A stretch of 64,000 nucleotides of DNA from Cognatishimia maritima (lineage in GTDB: Bacteria; Pseudomonadota; Alphaproteobacteria; Rhodobacterales; Rhodobacteraceae), in contig NZ_FQWM01000007.1 of NCBI RefSeq assembly GCF_900129685.1, positions 108,501-172,500 on the forward strand, written 5' to 3'. Under the pieces are notes generated by a model. It had not been told where the DNA came from. It saw nothing but the letters and a program-made list of their open reading frames with translations, and made no database searches. Positions 28,636 to 37,883 of this stretch are shown here, piece by piece (position 1 is the stretch's first letter; each line of letters starts with the position of its first letter). Both the position numbers and the translations under genes were made by a program.

Positions 28636-29727
28636 TCACAAAACCCGCGCCAGCGCCTTTTCAAACAGGGCAAGCTTATCTTCCGGCCCACAACTGATGC
28701 GAATACAGCGATTTTGTGGGGCCACAAAAGGCATGCGGATAAAGACGCCTTGATCCGCCAACGCCGTGACCAAAGACTTTGCGTAGGCACCGTCGCGCCC
28801 CGTGTCGATGGCCACAAAGTTTGTTGCAGAGGGCAGGCTGGTCATGCCGTGTGATTTGGCGATGTCTGCGATGTGCCGCCGCGCTGATGCGACTTTTGCG
28901 ACTGTGCCAGCCAGCCACTCTTGATCTTGCAAAGCGGCCAGTGCCGCAGCTTGGCTGGCGCGGTTCATGCCGAAATGATTGCGGATTTTATCAAAGCTTT
29001 GGATCAATCCCTTGGCCCCCATGGCATAGCCGACGCGTGCGCCCGCAAGCCCGTAGGCCTTGGAAAAAGTGCGCATGCGGATAACTTTGGGGTGTTCAAT
29101 CTGGTAGTTGGCCGCTGTGCCCTCTGGGGCGAGTTCGACGTAGGCTTCGTCGAGAATCAAAAGGCACCCATCGGGGATATCATCGAGTTGCGCCGCGATG
29201 CTGTCTCCGCTGTGCCATGTACCCATCGGATTGTCGGGGTTGGCAAAATAGATCAGTTTGGCGTCACGGTCTTTTGCCCTGGCAATCAGCGCGGTCAGGT
29301 CTTCGTGATCCTCCCGGTAGGGGATCGCCTCGACACGACCTCCGTAACCCGCGACATGGAAATTAAAGGTCGGATAGGCTCCGGCAGAGGTCACCACTGT
29401 GTCGCCCGGTTCAATCAACATGCGGGTAAGATAGCCGAGCAGCCCGTCAATGCCTTCGCCCACCATGATGTTGGCGACCCCCACACCGTGGAAATCAGCC
29501 AATGCATGGCGTAGGTCGTGGTTTTCCGGGTCGCCATACATCCAAATGCCATCGACCGCGTCGCGGAACGCCGCGATGGCCTTTGGGCTGGGGCCAAAGA
29601 TGTTTTCGTTTGCCCCAAGACGCGCTTCAAAGGCTTTGCCGCGCGCGCGTTCTTGCGTCTCAGGCCCCACAAACGGGACGGTTGAGGGGAGGGTGGCCAC
29701 CAAGGAAGTGTAACGTGGGTCAGTCAT
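28636..29727 (-). CDS. PLP-dependent aminotransferase, histidinol-phosphate aminotransferase type
   Basis: A 363-residue class I/II aminotransferase. It has LGANENIFGPSP, the YFANPDNPMGTWHS segment with the Asn/Asp pair, DEAYVELAP, and the Schiff-base Lys in RTFSKAYGLAGARVGYAMG, with RISCGPEDKL binding the substrate carboxylate. It fits the HisC family broadly; a role with histidinol phosphate or an aromatic amino acid is possible, and no other his gene is nearby. ATG 29727. The 133-base gap to the ABC gene downstream holds nothing I recognise. Confidence 0.85.
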   Translation of the reverse strand: MTDPRYTSLVATLPSTVPFVGPETQERARGKAFEARLGANENIFGPSPKAIAAFRDAVDGIWMYGDPENHDLRHALADFHGVGVANIMVGEGIDGLLGYLTRMLIEPGDTVVTSAGAYPTFNFHVAGYGGRVEAIPYREDHEDLTALIARAKDRDAKLIYFANPDNPMGTWHSGDSIAAQLDDIPDGCLLILDEAYVELAPEGTAANYQIEHPKVIRMRTFSKAYGLAGARVGYAMGAKGLIQSFDKIRNHFGMNRASQAAALAALQDQEWLAGTVAKVASARRHIADIAKSHGMTSLPSATNFVAIDTGRDGAYAKSLVTALADQGVFIRMPFVAPQNRCIRISCGPEDKLALFEKALARVL

Positions 29728-29798
29728 GCTGTCTTATTGCGTCAATTGAGAGCGTTCAGCAAGCCTAACGGAACGCGCGGTAAAACCGAACGGGAAAT

Positions 29799-29831
29799 GC
29801 AAAACGCCCGCCATGATGACGAGCGTTTTGC
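29799..29831 (-). terminator. Hairpin downstream of valS
   Basis: On the minus strand a 12-bp stem (29831-29820 with 29810-29799, one G-U pair) is followed by CATTTC. The pairing is complete only in the minus-strand RNA, which supports a role for valS. T run weak. Confidence 0.6.
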
Positions 29832-29850
29832 GTGTTCAGTTGCGTTGGGC

Positions 29851-32800
29851 TTAGCTGATTTCGGCAACCCGTTCCAAAGCGGCTTTCAACTTGGCCTCTT
29901 CTTCCTCGCGCGCGGCGAGATTGGCTTTGGCTTCTGCAACCACGTCTTCTGGCGCGGAGGCGACGAATTTCGGATTGTTCAATCGACCGCGCAAACCGCC
30001 GAGTTCCTTGGCCAGCTTGCCGAGGTTCTTTTCAAGCCGCGCTTTTTCCGCCGCAACATCGATGACGCCAGCCAGTGGCAGGCCAAAGGTCGCGCCGTCT
30101 ACAGCCACGGTCGCGCAGCCTTTCGGGAATTCGTCGACTTTCTCGAGGCTCTCCAGACGCGCCAGCTTGAAGATCAACGCTTGGTTGGCTGTGAAAGCCG
30201 CGTCATTCACATCGGTGATTTGCGTCGCCACCATCGGAATTTTTGCACCCGCAGGAACGTTCATTTGCGCACGGGTGGAGCGCACCGCTTCGATGGTCTG
30301 GATCACCCAATTCATCTCGCGGTCGGCGTTCGCATTGACCAGTTCTTTGCCATATGTCGGCCAGTCTTCATGCACCAACATGCCGTCACGCTTGGCGGTC
30401 TGGCCCCAAAGCTCTTCGGTGATGAATGGCATGATGGGGTGCAGCAGGATCATACATTGATCCAGCACCCAGCCCATGGTCGCGCGGGTTTCGGCTTTGA
30501 TGGCTTCATCCTCTGACGACAGCAGAGGTTTCGCGAATTCGACGTACCAGTCGCAGACCTTGCCCCAAACAAAGGCATAAAGCGCATTGGCCGCGTCGTT
30601 GAAGCGGAAGCTTTCCAGCGCTGCGTCCACAGTTTCGCGGGTTTGCGCGACTTCGCCAATGATCCATTGGTTCACGGTGGCTGTCGCGTTTGGCACATCT
30701 CGAGATGGCGCGCCGTTTGCGTAGACGTCGTTCATTTCCGCAAAGCGCACGGCGTTCCAGATTTTGGTGCCGAAGTTGCGGTAGCCTTCGATGCGTTTCA
30801 TGTCGAGCTTCAGCACACCGCCCAAAGCCGCCATGGCAGCGGAGCTAAAGCGCAGCGCGTCGGCACCGTATTCGTCGATGATGTCCAGCGGGTCCATGAC
30901 GTTGCCGGTGGATTTCGACATCTTCTTGCCTTTGGCATCGCGGACGAGGCCGTGCAGGTAGACGGTATCAAACGGGATTTGGTCCACGACCGCCAGCTGC
31001 ATCATCATCATGCGGGCCACCCAGAAGAAGAGGATGTCCTGACCGGTGATCAGCGTTGAGGTTGGGAAATACTTCTGCATTTCCGCGGTGTCCTCAGGCC
31101 AGCCGAGTGTGCCGATGGGCCAAAGGCCGGAAGAGAACCAAGTGTCGAGGACGTCTGGGTCGCGGTAAAGCGAAACAGCGATTTTGTCCCCATCGGTCGA
31201 GATCGCCGTGTTGAGCAAGTCATCACCGCGATTGAATTCGATCTCAACATGCTCACCGTAATAGTCTGTTGCGAGCTGAGCTATTTCTTCCTCGGAGGCA
31301 GCGCAGAATGGAACAGGTTTGTCGAAAGTGGCGTCAGGATCGTTGATAACAACTTTGTCTGGCCCATACCAAACCGGAATCTGGTGACCCCACCATAGCT
31401 GACGCGAAATACACCATGGCTCGATGTTCTCCAGCCAGTGGTAGTAGGTCTTCTCACCGCTTTCCGGCAGGATTTTCACATCGCCATTGCGTACCGCATC
31501 CAGTGCCGGTCCAACGATTTTGTCGGTTTCAACGAACCACTGATCCGTCAGCATTGGCTCGATGACCACTTTGGAACGGTCGCCAAATGGCTGCATGATC
31601 GGTTTGTTTTCGACCATCGGAACGGTGGTCGTGACTTCGTTGCCATCCTCATCTGTACCGACTTCAGTAGTCATCACTGCGAGGCCTTCGGATGTGATCT
31701 GATCGACCACAAGTTTCCGCGCCTCAAAACGGTCCAACCCGCGCAGGTCATCCGGCACGAGGTTGATGGCATCCACTTCGTTTTCGGTGAATTCTGCACC
31801 TTTGGCGTGCGCCTGTGCTTTGCCTGCTTCCTCAGCATATGGCGCACCATCGGCACGCATCGCGCCTTTGGTGTCCATCAGCCGGTACATCGGGATGCCG
31901 CCACGCTTTGCGACTTGATAGTCGTTGAAGTCATGCGCACCGGTGATCTTCACCGCACCGGAACCGAAGTCCTTATCAGGATATTCATCGGTGATGATCG
32001 GGATCAGACGGCGGTGCTCTTTCGGACCCACAGGGATTTCGCAAAGCTTGCCAACGATTGGCGCGTAACGCTCATCAGATGGGTGCACCGCAACAGCGCC
32101 ATCACCCAGCATGGTTTCCGGGCGGGTGGTGGCGATGGAGATATAGTCGCGTTCCTCTTCAAGGATCACGTTCCCGTCTTCGTCTTTCTCGATGTAAGTG
32201 TATGTCACACCATCCGCGAGCGGGTATTTGAAGTGCCACATATGGCCCGCGACTTCGATATTCTCGACTTCTAGGTCAGAGATTGCGGTTTCAAAATGCG
32301 GGTCCCAGTTGACCAAGCGCTTGCCGCGGTAGATCAGGCCCTTGTTGTACATATCCACAAAGACTTTGATCACGGCATCGTGGAAGTTGCCGCCCGCTTC
32401 GTCCTCAGGTGCACCCGGCGCGCCGGACATGGTGAAGGCGGTGCGGGAGAAATCAGCCGACGCGCCGAGGCGTTTCAACTGATTGATGATGGTGCCGCCA
32501 GATTGGCTTTTCCATTCCCAGACCTTTTCTAGGAAAGCCTCGCGGCCCATTTCTGCACGCGAAGGCTGTTGGTTTTTCGCAAGCTCACGCTCCACAACCA
32601 TCTGCGTCGCGATCCCCGCGTGGTCGGTGCCCGGCTGCCAGAGCGTGTCAAAACCCTGCATCCGTTTCCAGCGCATCAGGATGTCTTGCAACGTGTTGTT
32701 GAACGCGTGGCCAATGTGCAGAACGCCCGTGACGTTTGGCGGCGGGATCATAATGCAATAGGTGGAGGCTTCGGGCTTTGCATTGGCCCCGGCCTTGAAA

Positions 32801-32874
32801 CAGCCAGCTTTTTCCCAAGCCTCAAAAAGGCGGCTTTCGGCCTCGGCTGCGTTAAATGTCTTTTCCATCGCCAT
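29851..32874 (-). CDS. valS: Valine-tRNA ligase
   Basis: ValS charges tRNA-Val. The 1007-residue class I synthetase has the HIGH motif in [14 protein letters not shown], the KMSKS motif in [11 protein letters not shown], an editing domain between them, and the C-terminal coiled coil ([21 protein letters not shown] and on) that is special to ValS. Start ATG 32874 is favoured because AGGA lies 8 bases before it; in-frame ATGs at 32883 and 32868 are alternatives, and the open frame reaches 32898. It stands alone. Confidence 0.97.
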   Translation of the reverse strand: MAMEKTFNAAEAESRLFEAWEKAGCFKAGANAKPEASTYCIMIPPPNVTGVLHIGHAFNNTLQDILMRWKRMQGFDTLWQPGTDHAGIATQMVVERELAKNQQPSRAEMGREAFLEKVWEWKSQSGGTIINQLKRLGASADFSRTAFTMSGAPGAPEDEAGGNFHDAVIKVFVDMYNKGLIYRGKRLVNWDPHFETAISDLEVENIEVAGHMWHFKYPLADGVTYTYIEKDEDGNVILEEERDYISIATTRPETMLGDGAVAVHPSDERYAPIVGKLCEIPVGPKEHRRLIPIITDEYPDKDFGSGAVKITGAHDFNDYQVAKRGGIPMYRLMDTKGAMRADGAPYAEEAGKAQAHAKGAEFTENEVDAINLVPDDLRGLDRFEARKLVVDQITSEGLAVMTTEVGTDEDGNEVTTTVPMVENKPIMQPFGDRSKVVIEPMLTDQWFVETDKIVGPALDAVRNGDVKILPESGEKTYYHWLENIEPWCISRQLWWGHQIPVWYGPDKVVINDPDATFDKPVPFCAASEEEIAQLATDYYGEHVEIEFNRGDDLLNTAISTDGDKIAVSLYRDPDVLDTWFSSGLWPIGTLGWPEDTAEMQKYFPTSTLITGQDILFFWVARMMMMQLAVVDQIPFDTVYLHGLVRDAKGKKMSKSTGNVMDPLDIIDEYGADALRFSSAAMAALGGVLKLDMKRIEGYRNFGTKIWNAVRFAEMNDVYANGAPSRDVPNATATVNQWIIGEVAQTRETVDAALESFRFNDAANALYAFVWGKVCDWYVEFAKPLLSSEDEAIKAETRATMGWVLDQCMILLHPIMPFITEELWGQTAKRDGMLVHEDWPTYGKELVNANADREMNWVIQTIEAVRSTRAQMNVPAGAKIPMVATQITDVNDAAFTANQALIFKLARLESLEKVDEFPKGCATVAVDGATFGLPLAGVIDVAAEKARLEKNLGKLAKELGGLRGRLNNPKFVASAPEDVVAEAKANLAAREEEEAKLKAALERVAEIS

Positions 32875-33086
32875 CTGCGTCATCCTGCGTGCGGTCAATT
32901 CGAGTTCCAGCGAGGTTTAGCGAAAGGCGGCAGCAAGGGAAAGGTGATGTTTGCCCAATCAGGCGCTGGATCAGGTAGAAACCATCCGTTGCAAAGCGCT
33001 AACGCTGCCGCGCGCCGTTCGGTCGCGTTTCGAAGCGCTCGAAATATGCTATCATTGTCGTGACGCGCCTGATTGGAGAAATCTCG

Positions 33087-33389
33087 ATGCCCCGGCTCAT
33101 TCGCATGTATATCGTGAATGTCATGATCGGATTTTTGTTGTCCGCTGCCTTCGTTGGCATTCTGCTGGCTTTGGATATCGCGGGTCTGCGGGGGCTGATC
33201 TTTGGCAGCGCGGCTGGATGGATTGCAGTGCTCATGCTTTGGGTCTTCAACGGCATCGTGTTCGCGGGCGTGCAATTTAGTATCCGCATCATGCTTATGG
33301 CATCCAAAGATGGCTCCGGTGGCGGTAAACGTCAGCCCGCGTCGCGCGCAACGCGCCTTGCGCCAGTCGTCGTGCCGGTGAAACGCTAG
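33087..33389 (+). CDS. Small inner-membrane protein, two helices, unknown function
   Basis: A 100-residue protein: PRLIRMYIVNVMIG leads into one helix (IGFLLSAAFVGILLALDI), a short loop, and a second helix (GWIAVLMLWVFNGIVFAGVQF), then a Ser/Gly/Arg-rich cytosolic tail. I recall similar proteins of unknown function across Rhodobacteraceae. GGAGAA lies six bases before ATG 33087; the frame opens earlier but without support. Its last four bases overlap the 3' end of a convergent small lipoprotein gene. Confidence 0.7.
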   Translation: MPRLIRMYIVNVMIGFLLSAAFVGILLALDIAGLRGLIFGSAAGWIAVLMLWVFNGIVFAGVQFSIRIMLMASKDGSGGGKRQPASRATRLAPVVVPVKR

Positions 33390-33463
33390 ATAATTGGAAC
33401 AAGCGGCACGCCGCAGGCGCTAATCGTAAGCAGCGCGACCAGCATTAATATCCTGCGTTTCAT
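33386..33463 (-). CDS. 25-residue lipoprotein
   Basis: A very short gene on the minus strand. After a positively charged start (MKRR) comes a hydrophobic core and the lipobox ISAC, then only CGVPLVPII before the stop. Signal peptidase II would leave a lipidated peptide of nine residues. AAGGGAAA precedes the ATG at a proper distance. The signal-peptide layout and ribosome site make chance unlikely. It converges with and overlaps the preceding small membrane protein gene by four bases. Function unknown. Confidence 0.72.
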   Translation of the reverse strand: MKRRILMLVALLTISACGVPLVPII

Positions 33464-33925
33464 TGCTTTCCCTTTTTCTTGGTGGTCCGCAAACAGGCGA
33501 TCTGCGTTCTATGCAAGGGTAGAAATGGCGGGCCCGCAAACGCAGCCGTGGGGTTATCTCATTCCCGAGGACCTGTATGTACAGGTGGGCGCCAGGTAAA
33601 TAGACCAGGATCTAAACAGAGCCAGCTCCCTCGGAATTGCTTAAGGCCACCGGAATGCAACCGTATCACGAGAAGGGCAGAACCCGCCACACTCTTAATT
33701 AGGTGCAGAACAGGTGCTGCGCAAGAGGCAGTCGAACTGCGTTTTCGGGTCACGGTTAAAACTGTCAGTCTCAATTTGATGAATTTACTGGCGCTCGGCT
33801 GCGGAAGACGGTGAATTTTTGAACATCTGATCGAATCTTAGCCGCGCTCTTGCGCCAGAAGGGGGGCGGGTCTGGACCTTTTGCAAGTGGGAAACCAGCG
33901 TTGCTGCAACCACTTGGGGGGCTAA
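33464..33925. other. 462-base intergenic region with possible RNA structure
   Basis: No gene with ribosome site and codon pattern is visible. The region must carry the promoter of the amino-acid ABC genes. It contains the inverted repeat ACCTGTATGTACAGGT (33571-33586), enclosed by complementary arms ATTCCCGAGG (33561-33570) and CCTCGGAAT (33629-33637). I could not match it to a known riboswitch class. Confidence 0.5.
33571..33586. promoter_or_regulatory. Inverted repeat upstream of the ABC permease genes
   Basis: ACCTGTA-TG-TACAGGT, a 16-base near-perfect palindrome. It could be an operator or the tip of a larger RNA fold (see the enclosing arms at 33561-33570 and 33629-33637). Confidence 0.45.
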
Positions 33926-34603
33926 TTGGAACTACGTTTTTTTGAAATCTACCGGAACCCAGATTATATCTGGCTTTTGGTAGAAGGGGCTGGGGCCAGC
34001 GCGCTGATCACGGCGGGATCTGGCGCTCTTGGCTTCATTATGGCGCTTGTGTTGGCAGGTGTGCGGTTTGGCAAAATCCCGGTGCTTGGCCACATTGCGG
34101 CAGCCTATATCGAATTCATTCGCAACACCCCCCTGATCGTGCAGCTTTTTTTCGTGGCCTTCGGTCTGCCGATGCTACTTGGATACCAATGGCCGTTCTG
34201 GGCGCATGCTGTGCTGGCGCTGACCTTGAACTTCTCGGCCTATTTTTCAGAGATCCTGCGCGCTGGCTTTACGACAGTAGCCACCGGTCAAATCGAAGCG
34301 GCGCGTGCGCTGGGCGTTCCGGGCTGGCTGGTCTTTGTAAAGATCGTTCTGCCGCAGGCCGTCGCGCGGATGTTCCCCTCGCTGAACAGCCAATTCATTT
34401 TCCTTTTTCTGACCACCGGTGTGATTTCCGAGATCGGCGTGCGCGACCTGACTCAGGCGGGGATGTTTATCGATAGCCGGACCTTCCGGTCGTTTGAGGT
34501 CTTTTTCACACTGACGGTGATCTACATTCTGCTCGCGTTAAGCTTCAAATTTTTCCTAACGCAGGTGCAGCGTCATCTCTTTAAATGGCAGGTGGCGCGA
34601 TGA
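33926..34603 (+). CDS. Amino-acid ABC transporter permease, first subunit
   Basis: A 225-residue inner-membrane permease of the polar amino acid uptake (HisMQ/GltJK) family. It has five or so helices, the family start segment YIEFIRNTPLIVQLFF and the coupling-loop motif EAARALGVPGWLVFVKIVLPQA that contacts the ATPase. It starts with TTG at 33926, behind a GGGGGG ribosome site. The next permease overlaps by ATGA. The substrate cannot be read. Confidence 0.9.
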   Translation: MELRFFEIYRNPDYIWLLVEGAGASALITAGSGALGFIMALVLAGVRFGKIPVLGHIAAAYIEFIRNTPLIVQLFFVAFGLPMLLGYQWPFWAHAVLALTLNFSAYFSEILRAGFTTVATGQIEAARALGVPGWLVFVKIVLPQAVARMFPSLNSQFIFLFLTTGVISEIGVRDLTQAGMFIDSRTFRSFEVFFTLTVIYILLALSFKFFLTQVQRHLFKWQVAR

Positions 34604-35304
34604 AGGATCTATTCGTTGCCGCCCTAGGCAAACCCGAGGGGATTGTTCTCTTTCAGCTTTTGGAAGCGACCCAATTCACGATTTACCTCTCCTTAATAGC
34701 CTTCATTGGTGGCGGGTTGCTGGGGGCTGGGATTACGCTTTTGCGGATCATGCCCGGAAAGACCAGCCGCAAACTGGCGTTGGGGTACATCTGGCTGTTT
34801 CAGTCGGTGCCGCTTTTGATGTTGCTCTTTCTTACAGGGCTGGGTGCGCCCAAACTATTGGATGTCGACATCAACCCATGGACCGCCGCCTGTGTGTCGC
34901 TGACGCTCTACGCCAGCGCCTATCTGTCCGATGTCTGGCGCGGTGCCATTGAAAGCGTGCCGCAGGGCCAATGGGAAGGCGGCATGGCGCTTGGGATCCC
35001 ATTTTTTAGGACCCTCAAGCTCGTGGTGCTTCCACAAGCCATCCGGGTCGCGCTGGCTCCGACAGTCGGCTTTATGGTCCAGATCATCAAGGGCACGTCG
35101 CTGGCTTATATCATTGGCTTCCACGACCTGATGGCGATTGGCAAACGCTGGGCCAACGCGCCGATTGATGGCACCGAGCCCTTCATCATCTTCCCGCTCA
35201 TGGCGCTGATCTATTTTTGCCTATGCTACCCGCTTTCACTCACTGCGCGCCGCCTAGAAGCACGCTTGGGCAAAGTCGGCACGAGAACGCCGCAGGCAGG
35301 GTAA
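34600..35304 (+). CDS. Amino-acid ABC transporter permease, second subunit
   Basis: A 234-residue partner permease: YIWLFQSVPLLMLLFL matches the family entry segment and GGMALGIPFFRTLKLVVLPQAIRVALAP is the EAA coupling loop. Start ATG 34600 overlaps the first permease's stop (ATGA), so the two are coupled and probably form a heterodimer. A frame to 34585 is open but lacks support. The binding-protein gene follows after 49 bases; no ATPase gene is present in the cluster. Confidence 0.9.
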   Translation: MKDLFVAALGKPEGIVLFQLLEATQFTIYLSLIAFIGGGLLGAGITLLRIMPGKTSRKLALGYIWLFQSVPLLMLLFLTGLGAPKLLDVDINPWTAACVSLTLYASAYLSDVWRGAIESVPQGQWEGGMALGIPFFRTLKLVVLPQAIRVALAPTVGFMVQIIKGTSLAYIIGFHDLMAIGKRWANAPIDGTEPFIIFPLMALIYFCLCYPLSLTARRLEARLGKVGTRTPQAG

Positions 35305-35353
35305 AGCCCGTGGAAACAAGAATACCCCCTCAAATCCCAACAAGGAGATACAC

Positions 35354-36129
35354 ATGAAACTCATCAAAGGCTTGATTGCAGCGGCCACTGTTGCGCTGGC
35401 AACCCCGGCGGTTGCCGACCTTTCCGACATTCTGTCGTCTGGCACGATCAAAGTTGGTGTGCCCGAGAACTTCCCGCCTTTCGGTTCGCTTGGCATTGAG
35501 GGCGAGTACGAAGGCTATGACGTCGATGTTGCCAAGCTGATCGCGGCCGACCTTGGTGTCGAACTTGAATTGGTGCCGGTGACATCCAAGCAACGAATTC
35601 CTTTCCTTGAGACCGATAAAGTTGACCTTGTGATCAGTTCTATGGTGCAAACCCAGAACGGGCAAAATCGATCTGGTTTTCGGCAGCCTATGCGCCGTTT
35701 TATTCCGGCGCTTTTGCGTCTGCAGAAGTGATGGTGAAAGAGTTTGAAGACCATGCGGCCTACAAGATTGGCCTGACGGGCGGCACGCTTGAAGACCTCG
35801 AAGTGACTAAGCGCGCGCCGGAAGGTACAGAAATCATCCGTTTCGGTGACAACGCGGCGACACTGGCGGCCTTCACCTCTGGTCAAGTCGATGTGCTGGT
35901 GACTGGCAACACGGTTGCCGCGAAACTGAGCGCGGATGCGCCAGAGATGTCACTGGAATCAAAGCTGATCATCAAAGAATCTCCAGCGTTTATTGGCGTG
36001 AAGAAAGGCGATTTTGACTTGCTGCAGTGGGTCAACGTTTTCATCCTGCACAAGAAGCTCGGTGGTGAGTTGAACGAAATCTCTGAAACTTGGCTCGGTC
36101 AGCCGTTGCCTGCGCTGCCAACGTTTTAA
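35354..36129 (+). pseudogene. Amino-acid ABC transporter substrate-binding protein, frameshifted
   Basis: A periplasmic binding protein of SBP_bac_3 type: signal peptide to about residue 22, then IKVGVPENFPPFGSLG and GYDVDVAKLIAADLGVELE. The frame breaks at 35644-35646, where ATGGTGCAAAC would need one more G. Adding that base gives SSM-GANPERAKSIWFSAAYAP, the normal family sequence, running on to the stop at 36129 (258 residues in all). As written, the first frame ends at 35731 and the remainder is in another frame. Either a young inactivating deletion or a sequencing error; the rest of both halves looks undamaged. Confidence 0.85.
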
Positions 36130-36160
36130 TTTCGGATTTCCATCAGATATTAGTGTTGAA

Positions 36161-36184
36161 AAGGGGCCCAAGGGCCCCTTTTTT
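36161..36184 (+). terminator. Intrinsic terminator of the ABC transporter cluster
   Basis: AAGGGGCCC (36161-36169) and GGGCCCCTT (36172-36180) form the stem, followed by TTTT. Confidence 0.85.
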
Positions 36185-36229
36185 CTATTTGGCTTGCAAT
36201 TTGTTCACCAAATGTTCACCATTGCCGTC

Positions 36230-36694
36230 ATGGATATTGAACTGCAACCCGGACAACTTTTGGCACGTGGTGTTTCGCGCCACCTGCGGAGCTATGGTTT
36301 TGTTTCGATTGAGGAGTTTGTGCCTGAGCGCGGGAAACGCGTCGATGTGATGGCATTGGGTCCAAGGGGTGAGCTTTGGGTGATTGAATGCAAATCCAGC
36401 CGTGCGGATTACAATGCGGATAGCAAATGGGAAGGCTATCTAGAGTGGTGTGATCGGTATTTCTGGGCGGTCGATACGGATTTTCCGACCGACCTTTTGC
36501 CGCCGGAAACGGGCCTGATCATTGCAGATGCCTATGACGCGGAAATTATCCGTATGGCACCTGAAGACAAACTTGCTGCGGCGCGTCGCAAGAAAGTCAT
36601 CCAAAAGTTCGCTATGGATGCCGCGCGACGGTTGCACCGATTTAGGGACCCTAAAATGGCCCCGCTGCCGGACGAAGTCGGGGCAGAGGTCTAG
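36230..36694 (+). CDS. mmcB: MmcB-like DNA repair protein, PD-(D/E)XK fold
   Basis: A 154-residue protein of the MmcB family (formerly DUF1052), linked in Caulobacter to the DNA damage response. The core RGVSRHLRSYGFVSIEEFVPERGKRVDVMALGPRGELWVIECKSSRADY contains the nuclease-like D...ExK set, and YLEWCDRYFWAVDTDFP is a family signature. Start ATG 36230 fits the family; ATG 36212 is an in-frame alternative, and neither has a good ribosome site. The stop abuts the convergent next gene with no gap. Confidence 0.85.
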   Translation: MDIELQPGQLLARGVSRHLRSYGFVSIEEFVPERGKRVDVMALGPRGELWVIECKSSRADYNADSKWEGYLEWCDRYFWAVDTDFPTDLLPPETGLIIADAYDAEIIRMAPEDKLAAARRKKVIQKFAMDAARRLHRFRDPKMAPLPDEVGAEV

Positions 36695-36883
36695 CTATTT
36701 TGCCAGCTTTCGCGCAGTCGCTGCCGCGGCGCGAATTTCCTCTGCGATTTCATCGGCTTCCTCAGGGTCGAAATCCATCGGAATCTCAAGATCGCCGGCT
36801 TCAACAAAAATGCGCACGAACCCTTCGTCGGTCGGGCCGATCTGCATATTGGCTTCGATGTCACGTTCGGTATTGATGCCCAT
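36695..36883 (-). CDS. Small acidic conserved protein (DUF6324-like)
   Basis: A 62-residue acidic protein: GINTERDIEANMQIGPTDEG, then VRIFVEAGDLEIPMDFDPEEADEIAEEI and a helical Ala/Arg tail. I recall it as a conserved Rhodobacteraceae family, probably DUF6324, from memory. AAGGAGAG before ATG 36883 is strong, which fixes the short form; the longer open frame to 36997 is not used. Unknown function. Confidence 0.78.
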   Translation of the reverse strand: MGINTERDIEANMQIGPTDEGFVRIFVEAGDLEIPMDFDPEEADEIAEEIRAAAATARKLAK

Positions 36884-37030
36884 TTTCTCTCTCCTTGCGT
36901 GAAAGTGGCGTAGCGGTATATGCTTGTTTTGGCAAGATATAGCTCTGTTTGGCGGGCAAGCTTCGAATTGGAAATTTTCCTGATTAGGTGCTTGCAATTG
37001 CCAAAACGGAACTGTAAATCGCGCTGCAGT

Positions 37031-37107
37031 GCCGCCTTAGCTCAGTTGGTTAGAGCGCCTGATTGTGGATCAGGAGGTCCCCCGTTCGAGCCGGGGAGGT
37101 GGTACCA
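37031..37107 (+). tRNA. tRNA-His (anticodon GTG), alphaproteobacterial type
   Basis: Anticodon stem CCTGA/TCAGG closes loop TTGTGGA with anticodon GTG. Acceptor GCCGCCT pairs with AGGTGGT (two G-U pairs), discriminator A73 (37104), encoded CCA (37105-37107). The base before position 1 is T, so the usual G-1 is not in the DNA, and C73 is absent. This matches the known alphaproteobacterial variant of tRNA-His. Confidence 0.95.
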
Positions 37108-37192
37108 CCCCCCCCACATGGACGCGTCGACTTGATGGCCTATAGCGTCGGATGAACGTCGATCGCTGCAAGTGACTATTTGGGAGAGCCAA

Positions 37193-37876
37193 GTGCCAGA
37201 CTTTGTCATACCCGCGCCAGCCACCCCCGTGATCCAAACGTCCGATGGGCGCGACTTTCCTGTACGGCGCGTCTATTGCATTGGTCGCAACTTTGCGGCG
37301 CATGCGGTGGAAATGGGCCATGACCCAGACCGTGAGCCGCCGTTCTTCTTTCAAAAGAATCCAAACAATCTGACCACAGGCGGTGTTTTCCCGTATCCCT
37401 CGCAAAGCGCAGATGTGCATCACGAGGTCGAATTGCTGGTTGCACTCAAGTCTGGCGGTCGTGACATCCCAGAAGAGCAAGCCTTGGCTTGTGTCTGGGG
37501 CTATGCAACCTGCTTGGACATGACGCGCCGCGATCTTCAGGCTCAGGCCAAATCACAGGGGCGCCCTTGGGAAGTTGCCAAAGCGTTTGAGCATTCTGCC
37601 CCTGTTGGTCCGCTTCAACCTGCCTCGGATGTCGGTCATCCGCAAATTGGGGCCATCCGATTGATTGTGAACGACCTTGCGCGGCAATCCGGTGATCTTT
37701 CGCAAATGATTTGGAAGACACCCCAAATTATTGCCTATCTTTCCCAGTTTTTCGAATTGGCAGCCGGTGATGTGATCCTGACAGGCACACCGTCAGGCGT
37801 TGGGCCGGTGGTGCGCGGAGATCGACTCATCGGAGAGATTGGAGGCCTGATGCCTTTGCAGGTCGACGTTGTCTGA
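37193..37876 (+). CDS. Fumarylacetoacetate hydrolase family protein
   Basis: A 227-residue FAH-fold enzyme. YCIGRNFAAHAVEMG opens the core, HHEVELLVAL carries the metal-binding Glu pair, YATCLDMTRRDLQ the Asp, and the end GDVILTGTPSGVGPV is diagnostic. Such enzymes cut C-C bonds in fumarylpyruvate, acylpyruvates or oxaloacetate; the substrate here is open. Start is GTG 37193, with GGGAG six bases before; GTG 37172 is less likely. It lies just after tRNA-His and converges with a small membrane protein gene. Confidence 0.88.
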   Translation: MPDFVIPAPATPVIQTSDGRDFPVRRVYCIGRNFAAHAVEMGHDPDREPPFFFQKNPNNLTTGGVFPYPSQSADVHHEVELLVALKSGGRDIPEEQALACVWGYATCLDMTRRDLQAQAKSQGRPWEVAKAFEHSAPVGPLQPASDVGHPQIGAIRLIVNDLARQSGDLSQMIWKTPQIIAYLSQFFELAAGDVILTGTPSGVGPVVRGDRLIGEIGGLMPLQVDVV

Positions 37877-37883
37877 GACGGGA

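Noticed and set aside
33464..33925. Glycine, glutamine or SAM riboswitch before the ABC permeases
   Set aside because: None of the conserved core sequences I know for those classes is present.
35320..35335. ATACCCCCTCA, also seen near 49092
   Set aside because: A single shared 11-mer in unlike contexts; chance is a fair explanation.
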